DNA from: Anaerolineaceae bacterium UBA1363
GTDB taxonomy: Bacteria; Chloroflexota; Anaerolineae; Anaerolineales; Anaerolineaceae
Length of the DNA: 14,778 bases
NCBI GenBank assembly: GCA_002306055.1
Contig: DBRR01000011.1
Coordinates: 13,752-28,529 of the forward strand
Direction of reading: 5' to 3'
The notes below the pieces were generated by a model that searched no databases, had not been told where the DNA came from, and was given only the letters and a program-made list of their open reading frames with translations. Made by a program: the position numbers and the translations under genes. Below, piece by piece: positions 6,628 to 13,463 of this stretch (position 1 is its first letter; every line of letters begins with the position of its first letter).

Positions 6628-7897
6628 CAGTTCCATTCCATTGGTCAATAATACGTGTTGCTTCGCTCAAGGTGATCCTGCCTGCCGCAATCAACGCCTG
6701 CGCCAGCGGTTCGACCTGTTCGGTGTTTGCGCCGGCTGCCATTGCCACCTGGCGGGCATGCAGCCTCATGTGACCCTTCTGGATCCCCTCGGTCGCAAGC
6801 GCTCGCAACGCTGCCAGATTCTGCGCCAGACCCACAGCGGCGATGATCTCGCCCAGTTCAGAAACGCATTGGACACCCATCAGTTTCAGGTTGGTCCGTA
6901 CTCCAGGATGCACACGCGTGGAACCGCCAACAATGCCGATCGCCAGAGGGAGGGTCAGGCTGCCCTTCAGGCTGCCCTCTTCGGTCGTAGTCCAGGTGCT
7001 CAAGCTTTTGTAGCGCCCGTCGCGTGCCGCATAGGCATGCGCGCCGGCTTCCACAGCCCGCCAGTCATTCCCTGTCGCCAGCAAAACCGCATCCACGCCG
7101 TTCATGATGCCCTTGTTGTGGGTGGCAGCGCGGTACGGGTCTGCCTCGGCAAAAGCCCAGGCTTCAACCACACCGTCGCGCACCTGCTCACCGTTGTAGC
7201 CTTCAAAAGCCAGTACTTCGGCAGGCAGGCGGACCTCGGCGCTTGCCAGGCGGCGGTCAGAAAGGTTGCTGAGGATGCGCAGGTGCGCTCTGGCACCGGT
7301 TAGCTGCTCAAGCAAAGGCGCCAGGCTTTCTACCGCGCTATTGACCATATTGGCACCCATCGCGTCCTGCACGTCAATGATCAGATGCACCACCAGGAAA
7401 GGTCCGATGGGGGATTCTTCGATCTGCCTTACTTCCAGGTCGCGGATACCGCCCCCATGCCGCGTCAGACCCGGGTTGAGGGCACTTGCCTGTTGAAGCA
7501 ACTCGGGTTTGTTAGTTTCGATCAAGTTCTGCGCCGCATTGATATCCGCCAGGTCGAGCAACTGCACCTGACCGATCATCTCCTGGGAGCTCATCCAGGC
7601 TCTAAAGCCTCCGGTGGACTGTGCCAGTTTTGCCATGAACGAAACGGCAGCCACCACAGAAGGTTCTTCCACCACCATCGGCACCAACACCGATTTGCCG
7701 TTCACGATGAAGTTCTGGGCGATCCCAAGTGGCAGACTGAATAGACCCACCGCGTTTTCGATCATGTGGTCGGCAGTCTCAAGGGTCAGCCCTGATCCAG
7801 GTAGCCAGGCTTTCAGGTCATCCTCATCCAGATTGCTGTTTTGCATGAGGTACTCTTGGCGCTCTGGCAGGGTCATTTTGTAGAATTTTTTGTTCAT
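6602..7897 (-). CDS. mvaA: Hydroxymethylglutaryl-CoA reductase, class II, degradative-type fold
   Basis: The enzyme reduces HMG-CoA to mevalonate. The 431-residue protein lacks any membrane anchor and matches the class II (Pseudomonas mevalonii-like) family. Visible motifs are ENAVGLFSLPLG (47-58), catalytic Glu in VVEEPS (77-78), cofactor loop DAMGANMVN (178-186), catalytic Lys262 in HNKGIMNG, Asp278 in ATGNDWR, and the C-terminal flap His380 in MRLHAR. All catalytic residues are intact. The cofactor (NADH or NADPH) cannot be read safely. The frame is open from a TTG at 7927, but a likely -10 box lies there. I therefore chose the ATG at 7897, which has GGA 6 nt upstream; the ATG at 7903 is the alternative. 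It is the first gene of the leftward operon and is divergent from the thioredoxin-reductase-like gene. Confidence 0.94.
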   Translation of the reverse strand: MNKKFYKMTLPERQEYLMQNSNLDEDDLKAWLPGSGLTLETADHMIENAVGLFSLPLGIAQNFIVNGKSVLVPMVVEEPSVVAAVSFMAKLAQSTGGFRAWMSSQEMIGQVQLLDLADINAAQNLIETNKPELLQQASALNPGLTRHGGGIRDLEVRQIEESPIGPFLVVHLIIDVQDAMGANMVNSAVESLAPLLEQLTGARAHLRILSNLSDRRLASAEVRLPAEVLAFEGYNGEQVRDGVVEAWAFAEADPYRAATHNKGIMNGVDAVLLATGNDWRAVEAGAHAYAARDGRYKSLSTWTTTEEGSLKGSLTLPLAIGIVGGSTRVHPGVRTNLKLMGVQCVSELGEIIAAVGLAQNLAALRALATEGIQKGHMRLHARQVAMAAGANTEQVEPLAQALIAAGRITLSEATRIIDQWNGTDDGNNTKS

Positions 7898-7926
7898 CTC
7901 CATTCCATTGTACTGAAATCTGCTCA

Positions 7927-7932
7927 AATATA
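7927..7932 (-). promoter_or_regulatory. Possible -10 box for the mevalonate operon
   Basis: TATATT on the minus strand (7932-7927) would give a start near 7920 and a leader of about 23 nt before the ATG at 7897. I see no well-spaced -35: TTGAGA at 7960-7955 is 22 bp away, which is too far. The call is weak, but it argues against the TTG at 7927 as the translation start. Confidence 0.3.
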
Positions 7933-8009
7933 GCAGCCAAAACCTCTAAAAAACTCTCAATAATTGCATTCATCGGGAAAATCTAAGAGTGGAATAGTTC
8001 TTACAACCA

Positions 8010-8039
8010 TTGGAGAATACCTTGTCTGCCCGGTATACT
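8010..8039 (+). promoter_or_regulatory. Predicted promoter of the thioredoxin-reductase-like gene
   Basis: TTGGAG (8010-8015), an 18-bp spacer and TATACT (8034-8039) place a start near 8046, some 16-22 nt before the coding region. The -35 hexamer is the same as in the predicted dnaA promoter. The spacer contains an inverted repeat, AATACC and GGTAT(A), which might be an operator. Confidence 0.5.
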
Positions 8040-8061
8040 AAATGAGAAACATGGAAAGAAG

Positions 8062-9030
8062 GTGCCCTTGGAATCATCTGATTCAACCCTATACGACATT
8101 CTCATTATTGGAGGCGGACCCGCGGGAGCGACCGCCGGCATCTACTCCGCGCGGGCTGGTCTGAAAGTAGGCATCCTGGATAAGGGCTTGACCACCGGCG
8201 CACTTGGCACCACCAGCAAAATCGCGAATTACCCCGGGGTAGATGGCGAAATTAGTGGGGCTGAACTGCTGAAGATTATGCGCAAGCAAGCCCAGGGTTT
8301 TGGCGCGGAATTCATCAACGACAAAGCCATTGGCAGTGATCTATCCAGCAATCCAAAAGCGGTTTTTGGCAACTTTGGCGTTTATACCGCCCGCGCCATC
8401 ATCATCGCCACAGGTTCGATGGGACGAGCCAACTTGATCAAAGGGGAAGCAGAGCTTTTGGGACGCGGCGTTTCTTACTGCGCCGTGTGCGACGCGGCTT
8501 TCTTCAAGGGCAAGGACGTGGCAGTGATCGGTAAAAGTGACGAAGCAATTGAAGAAGCTCTCTACCTGACCCGCTTTGTCAAAACCCTGCATTTCTTCTC
8601 ACCTACTGAGCAGGTAAACGTGCCAGCTGAAACCCTGGCGGAATTAACGGAGAAAGTAAACGTCGTCATGCATCCGGGCAGCGTGGTCAGAGAGATCTGC
8701 GGTGAGCAGAAAGTGGAGTGCCTGCGGGTTTCCGTTCGCGGCAGCAAAGAGGAAGAATCCTTGCCAGTAGAGGGAGTCTTCGTCTATCTTCAGGGCGGTA
8801 AACCGATCACCGATTTTGTCGCAGGGCAACTGGAGATCAGCGAGGAGGGCTGCCTGCAGGTGGATCGCGAGAACCAAACGGCAATCCCAGGCGTGTACGC
8901 GGTGGGAGACGTGTTGTGTTCGCACCTGAAGCAGGCAGTCATCGCCGCCTCAGATGGCGCGGTAGCGGCAATCTCCGCAGAGAAGTGGCTGCGGGGTAAA
9001 GCCAGGTATCGCACGGACTGGGGTAATTAG
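8062..9030 (+). CDS. Thioredoxin-reductase-like flavoprotein with degenerate NADPH site
   Basis: This 322-residue protein has the low-molecular-weight thioredoxin reductase fold. FAD-binding GGGPAG (17-22), the ATG motif (116-118), the redox-active pair C140-A-V-C143-D and the C-terminal FAD segment AVGDVLCSH (280-288) are present. In the second nucleotide-binding domain the family GGGxSA/GGGNTA motif reads GKSDEA (157-162). The HRRxxxR motif that holds the NADPH phosphate is absent, with HFFSPTEQ at about 177-184. A disulfide reductase using a donor other than NADPH is a reasonable hypothesis, since NADPH-independent TrxR-like enzymes (ferredoxin- or F420-dependent) are known. No thioredoxin gene lies in the window. 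The start is either GTG 8062 (GGA 6 nt upstream) or TTG 8068 (AGAAGG 5 nt upstream). Confidence 0.88.
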   Translation: MPLESSDSTLYDILIIGGGPAGATAGIYSARAGLKVGILDKGLTTGALGTTSKIANYPGVDGEISGAELLKIMRKQAQGFGAEFINDKAIGSDLSSNPKAVFGNFGVYTARAIIIATGSMGRANLIKGEAELLGRGVSYCAVCDAAFFKGKDVAVIGKSDEAIEEALYLTRFVKTLHFFSPTEQVNVPAETLAELTEKVNVVMHPGSVVREICGEQKVECLRVSVRGSKEEESLPVEGVFVYLQGGKPITDFVAGQLEISEEGCLQVDRENQTAIPGVYAVGDVLCSHLKQAVIAASDGAVAAISAEKWLRGKARYRTDWGN

Positions 9031-9060
9031 CCTTAGCAAAACATTCAGCCGGGTTATGCT

Positions 9061-9200
9061 GCGAGCCTCTTTTGTGCGGCGATCTGCTTTTGATCTGTCA
9101 TCGCGAGCCTCTTTTGCGCCTGTGCCCGCGAAGCAGGGTATGGCGATATGCCTTTGATCTGTCATCGCGAGCTTCTGTTGCGTGGCGATCTGCCTTTTTC
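9061..9200. repeat. Three degenerate direct repeat copies
   Basis: GCGAGCCTCTTTTG-type units begin at 9061, 9103 and 9167. Each unit continues into GGCGATCTGC-TTTT, and the first two end with GATCTGTCATC. The middle copy is about 22 bp longer because of an insertion that includes GTGCCCGCGAAGCAGGG. The pattern resembles the dispersed 'TCATTGCGAG...GGCGATCTG' repeats I recall from many bacterial genomes. This is a memory-based comparison, not a search result. Confidence 0.65.
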
Positions 9201-9311
9201 GACATGGAAAATGTTTATTTTGAGGACGATGCCGGAGTGAGCCCGCAATGGTTGGCTGGAAGAGTAAGGGTGCAGGGCGGTCTCATTCCGGCCTTGGGGA
9301 TTCTTTCCTTT

Positions 9312-9455
9312 GTAAGGTGGGTTGGCGTAAAAGAATGTCGATATTTGAGAAATCTCAGAAAGCCTACCCACCAGTGTCAACGCAAGCAACTATCCGGTGG
9401 GTTGGCTAAACCGAGACTCAGGTAGGCAAAAGTTATTGACGCCAATCCACCCTAC
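9312..9455. repeat. MITE/REPIN-like nested inverted-repeat element
   Basis: The outer arms are 17 bp: GTAAGGTGGGTTGGCGT (9312-9328) and the reverse complement of 9439-9455 (GTAGGGTGGATTGGCGT), 15 of 17 identical and about 144 bp end to end. An inner pair lies inside, CCTACCCACC (about 9363-9372) against GGTGGGTTGG (9396-9405), plus GCCTACC (9363-9369) against GGTAGGC (9421-9427). There is no transposase and no ORF of note inside. The arrangement fits a non-autonomous palindromic element mobilised in trans. Confidence 0.6.
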
Positions 9456-9559
9456 AATTTTTTCCAACAGAGGTCGGGTTATCGTGCTCAAAGAGTATGC
9501 GAATTTCAACCCAACATCTCAACATCCCTAACCTCGCTACAACTGATCGCTCTATCCGT

Positions 9560-9565
9560 TACAAT
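9560..9565 (+). promoter_or_regulatory. Possible -10 box for the DUF1284 gene
   Basis: TACAAT here would give a start near 9572, 15 nt before the preferred ATG at 9587. No convincing -35 is present at 17-18 bp, so the call is tentative. It supports starting the gene at 9587 rather than at the upstream ATG at 9497. Confidence 0.3.
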
Positions 9566-9586
9566 ACGTATGGAAAGAACCGACAA

Positions 9587-10036
9587 ATGGAAGACAGCAA
9601 GCCGACAATCCCTTTTGCCACCATGCGCCCACACCACGCATTGTGTGCCTTGTTCTTCGAGGGCAAAGGGTATAGCCAGGTGTTTGTTGATAACATGACC
9701 GCTTTCATGGCTGACCCCAGCCAGATGCTGCAAATCACAACTGGATGCGATGCTCTCTGCCAAGCTTGCCCTAATAATGTCAACGGACAGTGCAAAGACG
9801 AAGCCAAAGTCTCGCTTTTTGATCAGCGCACCTTGAAGCTCACTGGTACGCTTCTCCAAGCTGACCAACCCATCCCCCTTTATGCACTCTGCCAGGGTGT
9901 CTTCGATGCCATCCTGCAGCAAGGCCTGCTGGCTGAGGTTTGCGGCAAATGCGAATGGGCGCCGCTCTGCCAGGGCAAATGGCAGCAGGGCGATTTCAAC
10001 CCCCAGCTACTCCAATCCGATCCTACAGGCGATTAG
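9587..10036 (+). CDS. DUF1284 family cysteine-rich protein
   Basis: This 149-residue cytoplasmic protein is of unknown function. The opening MRPHHALCALFFEGKGYS (from residue 13) followed by FVDNM is the DUF1284 signature. Nine cysteines form metal- or Fe-S-ligand-like clusters: C20 after the HH pair, then C-x3-C-x2-C-x7-C in GCDALCQACPNNVNGQC, and CGKCEWAPLC near the C-terminus. Binding of a metal or Fe-S cluster is inferred from this spacing. The frame is open from 9497, but the extra 30 residues look unlike protein of this family. The ATG at 9587 has GGAAAG 9 nt upstream and follows a possible -10 box. The ATG at 9623 (MRPHH) is the minimal alternative. It has a short gap (61 bp) to the next gene, which has its own promoter. 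Confidence 0.83.
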   Translation: MEDSKPTIPFATMRPHHALCALFFEGKGYSQVFVDNMTAFMADPSQMLQITTGCDALCQACPNNVNGQCKDEAKVSLFDQRTLKLTGTLLQADQPIPLYALCQGVFDAILQQGLLAEVCGKCEWAPLCQGKWQQGDFNPQLLQSDPTGD

Positions 10037-10040
10037 CCCA

Positions 10041-10070
10041 CTGACACCTGTTGACCAAAACCGCTATAAT
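10041..10070 (+). promoter_or_regulatory. Predicted promoter for the small membrane protein gene
   Basis: CTGACA (10041-10046), an 18-bp spacer and a consensus TATAAT (10065-10070) place a start near 10077, about 20 nt before the ATG at 10098. This argues for the short form of the gene. Confidence 0.6.
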
Positions 10071-10097
10071 CAAGCTGATCACACTAATGGAGACACC

Positions 10098-10562
10098 ATG
10101 ACCCACTCTGACCCCGGTATTCAAACGCCCTCAAATGATAACCTCGAGCGCACCAAACGCGCTCAACTCGAACAAAGCGCAAGAAACGGCTCCCGCTACT
10201 TTTTCTGGATCGCCTTTTTCTCAATCTTTAATCAAGTGATGGACCAACTCAGCTCCGAACGCCGCTTTATCTTTGGCCTGGGCATGCCCCAATACATCGA
10301 CCGCCTGCTGGAAGGATCCAACCCCACTTTGATCTGGGGCGTCATCATCGCCCTGTCAATCATCTTCATACTTTTTGGCATTTTCTCAGACCGCCGGAAC
10401 GTTCCGATCTACATCGTTGGCGTCCTTTTCTACTTGGTGGATATGGCGTTTTCGATCCTCTCCGGAGATATGGTTGGCACCTTGGTCCACGTCGTCTTCA
10501 CAGTTCTGTTGGTGATGGGCTTGATTGCAACCATGAAACTCAAGGAACCATCGCCAGCCTAA
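10098..10562 (+). CDS. Uncharacterised four-helix membrane protein
   Basis: This 154-residue protein has a polar, charged N-terminus (1-32) followed by hydrophobic spans near 34-50, 78-97, 103-121 and 126-145. The pattern YFFWIAFFSIFNQV followed by FIFGLGMPQYID and, later, YIVGVLFYLVDM resembles a family of small uncharacterised membrane proteins that I recall from Bacteroidota and others. I know no function. The reading frame is open back to 9882, inside the preceding gene. The ATG at 10098 is clearly the start: GGAG with 5-nt spacing (10089-10092) and a consensus promoter just upstream. Confidence 0.8.
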   Translation: MTHSDPGIQTPSNDNLERTKRAQLEQSARNGSRYFFWIAFFSIFNQVMDQLSSERRFIFGLGMPQYIDRLLEGSNPTLIWGVIIALSIIFILFGIFSDRRNVPIYIVGVLFYLVDMAFSILSGDMVGTLVHVVFTVLLVMGLIATMKLKEPSPA

Positions 10563-10635
10563 CCGCAGACGTGAAAACACAACAATTTCATAGCAGTCTC
10601 GCACAAGTGTGAGGTTCTACACTCACTATCTTCAG

Positions 10636-10665
10636 TTAACCTGTTATTAACACTTGTAGTAAAAT
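10636..10665 (+). promoter_or_regulatory. Possible promoter for the MgtC family gene
   Basis: TTAACC (10636-10641), an 18-bp spacer and TAAAAT (10660-10665) precede the gene by about 27 nt. A GTTAA...TTAAC inverted repeat (10635-10651) overlaps the -35 and could be an operator. An imperfect hairpin CTCGCAC/GTGTGAG at 10598-10613 lies upstream but has no U-tract, so I do not call it a terminator. No Mg2+ riboswitch-like leader is possible in such a short 5' UTR. Confidence 0.4.
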
Positions 10666-10692
10666 AGGCTTTCCATAAGATGGGAGCGTGCG

Positions 10693-11352
10693 ATGACTGA
10701 GATACCTTTATATGAAATATGTCTAAGACTGGCAGCCGCCCTCGTCGCTGGTGGCGCGATAGGCTTTGAACGTGAACGCGACAGCCAGCCTGCCGGCTTG
10801 CGCACGCACATGATCCTCGCTCTGGGTGCTGCTCTTGTGATGATTCTCTCTCTCAATATGGGCATCAAATTCGGTTCTGACCCAGCCAGGTTGGCAGCAC
10901 AAGTCGTCTCGGGGATTGGCTTCCTTGGCGCAGGCGCTATTTTACGCTCCGGCTTCAACGTAAAAGGTCTCACAACCGCCTCAACCCTCTGGACCACTGC
11001 CATCGTCGGCATGGCAATTGGTTATGGGAATTACCTGGTTGCGCTTTTTGCGGTCGTTATCTTGCTCTTCGTCCTGACGTTTGTGGAACGCTTTGAAAAG
11101 AAGTTTGTGCGCGTTAACGTTATCCGCACAGTCGTGGTTGATGTCCACGACCGCGAAGGGATCCTGCGCGAAGTGCGCAAAACCATCACAAAACATGCGG
11201 ATGACATTACTGTATTCAATGTGAGCAAAAGTATCAAAAACAGACGCATGCGTCTTGAAATCGTGGCACGTTTTAACCGTAACGAAAAGCTCGAGGATTT
11301 GATGGAAGTTATTTGCGCCATCGATGGCGTACGAGGTATCAAAATCGAGTAG
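10693..11352 (+). CDS. MgtC/SapB family membrane protein
   Basis: This 219-residue protein belongs to the MgtC/SapB family, with hydrophobic spans near 10-25, 40-55, 68-86, 96-111 and 114-130. Family motifs are clear: GAIGFERERD (21-30), GLRTHM (35-40), VVSGIGFLGAGAIL (71-84) and GLTTASTLWTTAIVG (92-106). Residues 140-219 form a soluble C-terminal tail of the kind that folds as an ACT-like domain in long MgtC proteins. MgtC proteins are linked to growth at low Mg2+ and to control of the F1Fo ATPase in pathogens, while the role in free-living bacteria is poorly defined. The ATG at 10693 has GGGAG with 6-nt spacing. It stands between unrelated genes with its own promoter and probably forms a single-gene unit. 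Confidence 0.93.
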   Translation: MTEIPLYEICLRLAAALVAGGAIGFERERDSQPAGLRTHMILALGAALVMILSLNMGIKFGSDPARLAAQVVSGIGFLGAGAILRSGFNVKGLTTASTLWTTAIVGMAIGYGNYLVALFAVVILLFVLTFVERFEKKFVRVNVIRTVVVDVHDREGILREVRKTITKHADDITVFNVSKSIKNRRMRLEIVARFNRNEKLEDLMEVICAIDGVRGIKIE

Positions 11353-11384
11353 ACCCCACGTGTCAAGGCAGGGGGCGATTGATG

Positions 11385-11390
11385 TATACT
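11385..11390 (+). promoter_or_regulatory. -10 box implying a near-leaderless transcript
   Basis: TATACT ends 10 bp before the ATG at 11401, so transcription should begin at or within about 4 nt of the start codon. No Shine-Dalgarno lies between. The -35 is unclear, with nothing close to TTGACA at 17-18 bp. The reading is a leaderless or near-leaderless mRNA for the three-gene operon that follows. Confidence 0.45.
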
Positions 11391-11400
11391 TTTCAACACC

Positions 11401-13053
11401 ATGCCAGATCTGAAGACCCTGTTAGCAAGTTACGACCTTGCTTTTTTGCGTGATATCGCTGAGCTCTGGGGAATTGAGCTCCAGGCGGTAGAACGCCGTA
11501 CCGTTCTGGTGGAACTCGCTAAAGCGATGACCTCCAAAGATCTTTTCGATGAGGTTTTTTCCTCACTGCCCCCTTCAGCGGTTGACGCGCTCATTAATCT
11601 TGGCACGACTGGCGGCAGGATGCCCTGGCAGGCTTTTGAGCACGCCTATGGCGAGCTCCGGCCAATGGGTCCAGCCCGCCGAAAGCGCGAAAAACCCCAT
11701 CTCTTTCCGAAAAACACGGCTGAGAAACTTTGGTATCTTGGGCTTGTCGGAAGGGCTGCTTTGCGCGAAAACCAGGATCTGAGCGAGTTTGCTTTCATCC
11801 CTGATGAGTTTCTCGACTGGCTGCCAGAGTTCGAGCAAGCCACAGCGGATGACACTACCCTGCGCCAACTTCCCGCCTGGTCCAGCTCCAAAGTGACCGC
11901 CCTCCCACCTCACGGAGACTTGGTGTTGGATGACATTTGCACGCTGTTCGCCGCACTGCGCATGGAACTCGTTGATCAACTACCGCGCCTAAGCGCAAAA
12001 GACGCAAGCTACTGGCAACTTTTACAGACGCTGGTGAAAACACTCAATTTGCTCGACGAGACTGGGCAACCCAATGAAAACGCGCGCGTTTTCCTCGAAA
12101 AACCGCGCGGAGAAGCATTGAGATGGCTGCTGCAAAGCTGGGCGCAATGCTTGGAATTTGATGAATTGTGCCTTGTGCCGCAATTACACTGTGAGGGCAA
12201 CTGGCAGCACGCCACAATTGCCCCGCGCCGAACAATCCTCGACCGCCTGGGTGCACTCCCAACCGACACCTGGTTCAAAACTCAGGATTTGATAGATGAT
12301 ATTTATCAATACCAGCCGGACTTTTTGCGTAGCGGTGCAGACTATAACACCTGGATTATCAGCAGCACTGACCCAGATGCCCGTTTGCTGCACGGTTTTG
12401 AACACTGGCAGGACGTGGAAGGACAGTATATTCGCTTTCTCATCGAGGAAATGCTCGTCGATCTGGGCATGGTGCAAACCGGGCAGCTCACAAACCAACC
12501 TGAAAGCCAGGTATTTCAGATCAAGCCCTTGTTTTCCAAATCGCTCAAGCCGGGGAAAAAACTCGAGCTGCCAGAAGAGAACCAGCCGGTCCTGGTTGGT
12601 AGGGATGGAAAGCTCGAAATGACCCTACTGGTGCCGCGAATTGCGCGCTACCAGCTTTCGCGCTTTGCAGAGTGGCGCTCGCTGCGCCCCGACCATTTTG
12701 TTTTTCAACTTACGCCAGCCTCGCTGCAGGCAGCCGCGGAACAGGGTTTGGAACTCAAACACCTGCGGGCGTTGCTGCGAAAATATGGCAAGCCAGGCAT
12801 CCCACCTGGGCTGCAAAAAGCCCTTACACGTTGGGAAAGCCATGGAGTGGAAGCCCGCATCGAACCTCTGCTGGTGCTGCGCCTGGCAGAACCCGAACTG
12901 CTTGGAAAACTGCGCGAGTCGAAGGCGTCTGGCTGCCTTGGAGAAACCCTCGGACCAACCGCTGTTTTGGTAAAACCGGGGTGTGGGTCCAGGGTGAGGG
13001 CTGCTCTCCGGGAGTTGGGCATCCTGACCGATTTACCTGGAGAGGATGAGTGA
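11401..13053 (+). CDS. XPB-N / Helicase_C_3-like protein without a helicase motor
   Basis: This is a 550-residue soluble protein. The C-terminal third, with LTPASLQAAAEQGL, an LLRKYGKPGIPPGLQKAL helix pair and the RWESHGVEARIE strand, followed by GPTAVLV and ALRELGI, matches the helicase-associated domain of PF13625 (XPB/Ssl2 N-terminal type). That domain occurs in bacteria both with XPB helicases and alone. No Walker A or DEAD/DEAH motif is present, so it is not itself a helicase. The middle and N-terminal parts (1-400) are helical and I do not recognise them beyond general similarity to such helicase-associated proteins. The role is unknown; a part in DNA repair or transcription is a guess. 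There is no Shine-Dalgarno, and the ATG follows a -10 box closely. Its stop overlaps the GTG of the next gene. Confidence 0.7.
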   Translation: MPDLKTLLASYDLAFLRDIAELWGIELQAVERRTVLVELAKAMTSKDLFDEVFSSLPPSAVDALINLGTTGGRMPWQAFEHAYGELRPMGPARRKREKPHLFPKNTAEKLWYLGLVGRAALRENQDLSEFAFIPDEFLDWLPEFEQATADDTTLRQLPAWSSSKVTALPPHGDLVLDDICTLFAALRMELVDQLPRLSAKDASYWQLLQTLVKTLNLLDETGQPNENARVFLEKPRGEALRWLLQSWAQCLEFDELCLVPQLHCEGNWQHATIAPRRTILDRLGALPTDTWFKTQDLIDDIYQYQPDFLRSGADYNTWIISSTDPDARLLHGFEHWQDVEGQYIRFLIEEMLVDLGMVQTGQLTNQPESQVFQIKPLFSKSLKPGKKLELPEENQPVLVGRDGKLEMTLLVPRIARYQLSRFAEWRSLRPDHFVFQLTPASLQAAAEQGLELKHLRALLRKYGKPGIPPGLQKALTRWESHGVEARIEPLLVLRLAEPELLGKLRESKASGCLGETLGPTAVLVKPGCGSRVRAALRELGILTDLPGEDE

Positions 13054-13463
13054 GATCGACCAAACCGGGTTTCTTCGTGAGGTTGCTGCGCTTCAGTTTT
13101 CTTTTAGCTGGTCTGGCGGGTTTTTTGCGGCTTTATGGCGCTATTACGCAGCAGCCTGACATCCTGGGCTTCAGCCAGAAAGCCTGGCTGCCAGCTTATT
13201 TGATGGTAGCTGGTGGATTAATGGGGTTGCTTAACCTGAGCGCCTGGCTGATGCTGAAACGCAAGCCCTTTGCGCCCGCATGGCTGCCATGGGCAGGCGT
13301 GCTGATGAATATCACTGCCTACTGGCTCGAACGACTCTTGCTCTGGGCACCCACGCAGCGGAGCACAAACGCCACTTGGATGATCGGATTGCATACTGCC
13401 TGGCTATTGTTGGCACTAATCAGTCAACTGCAAATGAAACGGAGATTGAATGAACACGTCTAA
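13050..13463 (+). CDS. Uncharacterised four-helix membrane protein
   Basis: This 137-residue integral membrane protein has hydrophobic spans near 11-31, 46-69, 77-99 and 109-127, and a basic N-terminus and C-terminal tail. I do not recognise a family. The GTG start overlaps the upstream stop codon (GTGA) and has GGAG at 7-nt spacing inside the end of the upstream gene, so translation is probably coupled. Its 3' end overlaps the CYTH gene by 14 nt. Strict overlap on both sides suggests that the three proteins are made together. Confidence 0.75.
   Translation: MRSTKPGFFVRLLRFSFLLAGLAGFLRLYGAITQQPDILGFSQKAWLPAYLMVAGGLMGLLNLSAWLMLKRKPFAPAWLPWAGVLMNITAYWLERLLLWAPTQRSTNATWMIGLHTAWLLLALISQLQMKRRLNEHV

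Larger units (their letters stand above)
9031..9586. other. Repeat-rich gene-free region
   Basis: This is the longest stretch without a credible gene. It holds three direct repeat copies (9061-9200), then a stretch of about 110 bp without recognisable features, then a nested inverted-repeat element (9312-9455) and a short promoter region for the next gene. ORFs of 75-117 codons cross it on both strands, but they are built largely from the repeats and match nothing I know. I consider them non-coding. Confidence 0.6.

Noticed and set aside
5950..6651. 233-codon plus-strand ORF inside the HMG-CoA synthase gene
   Set aside because: It is antisense to an intact catalytic gene, with no promoter or recognisable domain.
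9061..9200. CRISPR array
   Set aside because: There are only three degenerate copies with unequal period (42 and 64 bp), no consistent spacer length and no cas genes.
9072..9425. 117-codon ORF in the repeat-rich gap, and a 75-codon ORF on the other strand
   Set aside because: Both are built mainly from the direct repeats and the inverted-repeat element, have no Shine-Dalgarno, and match no family I know.
9031..9586. tRNA or other structured RNA gene in the largest gap
   Set aside because: No cloverleaf-like pairing or T-loop GTTCRANYC motif was seen. The structure present is the inverted-repeat element.
10598..10613. Terminator after the small membrane protein gene (CTCGCAC/GTGTGAG hairpin)
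   Set aside because: The loop is only 2-4 nt and no U-tract follows. It may be an operator or chance.
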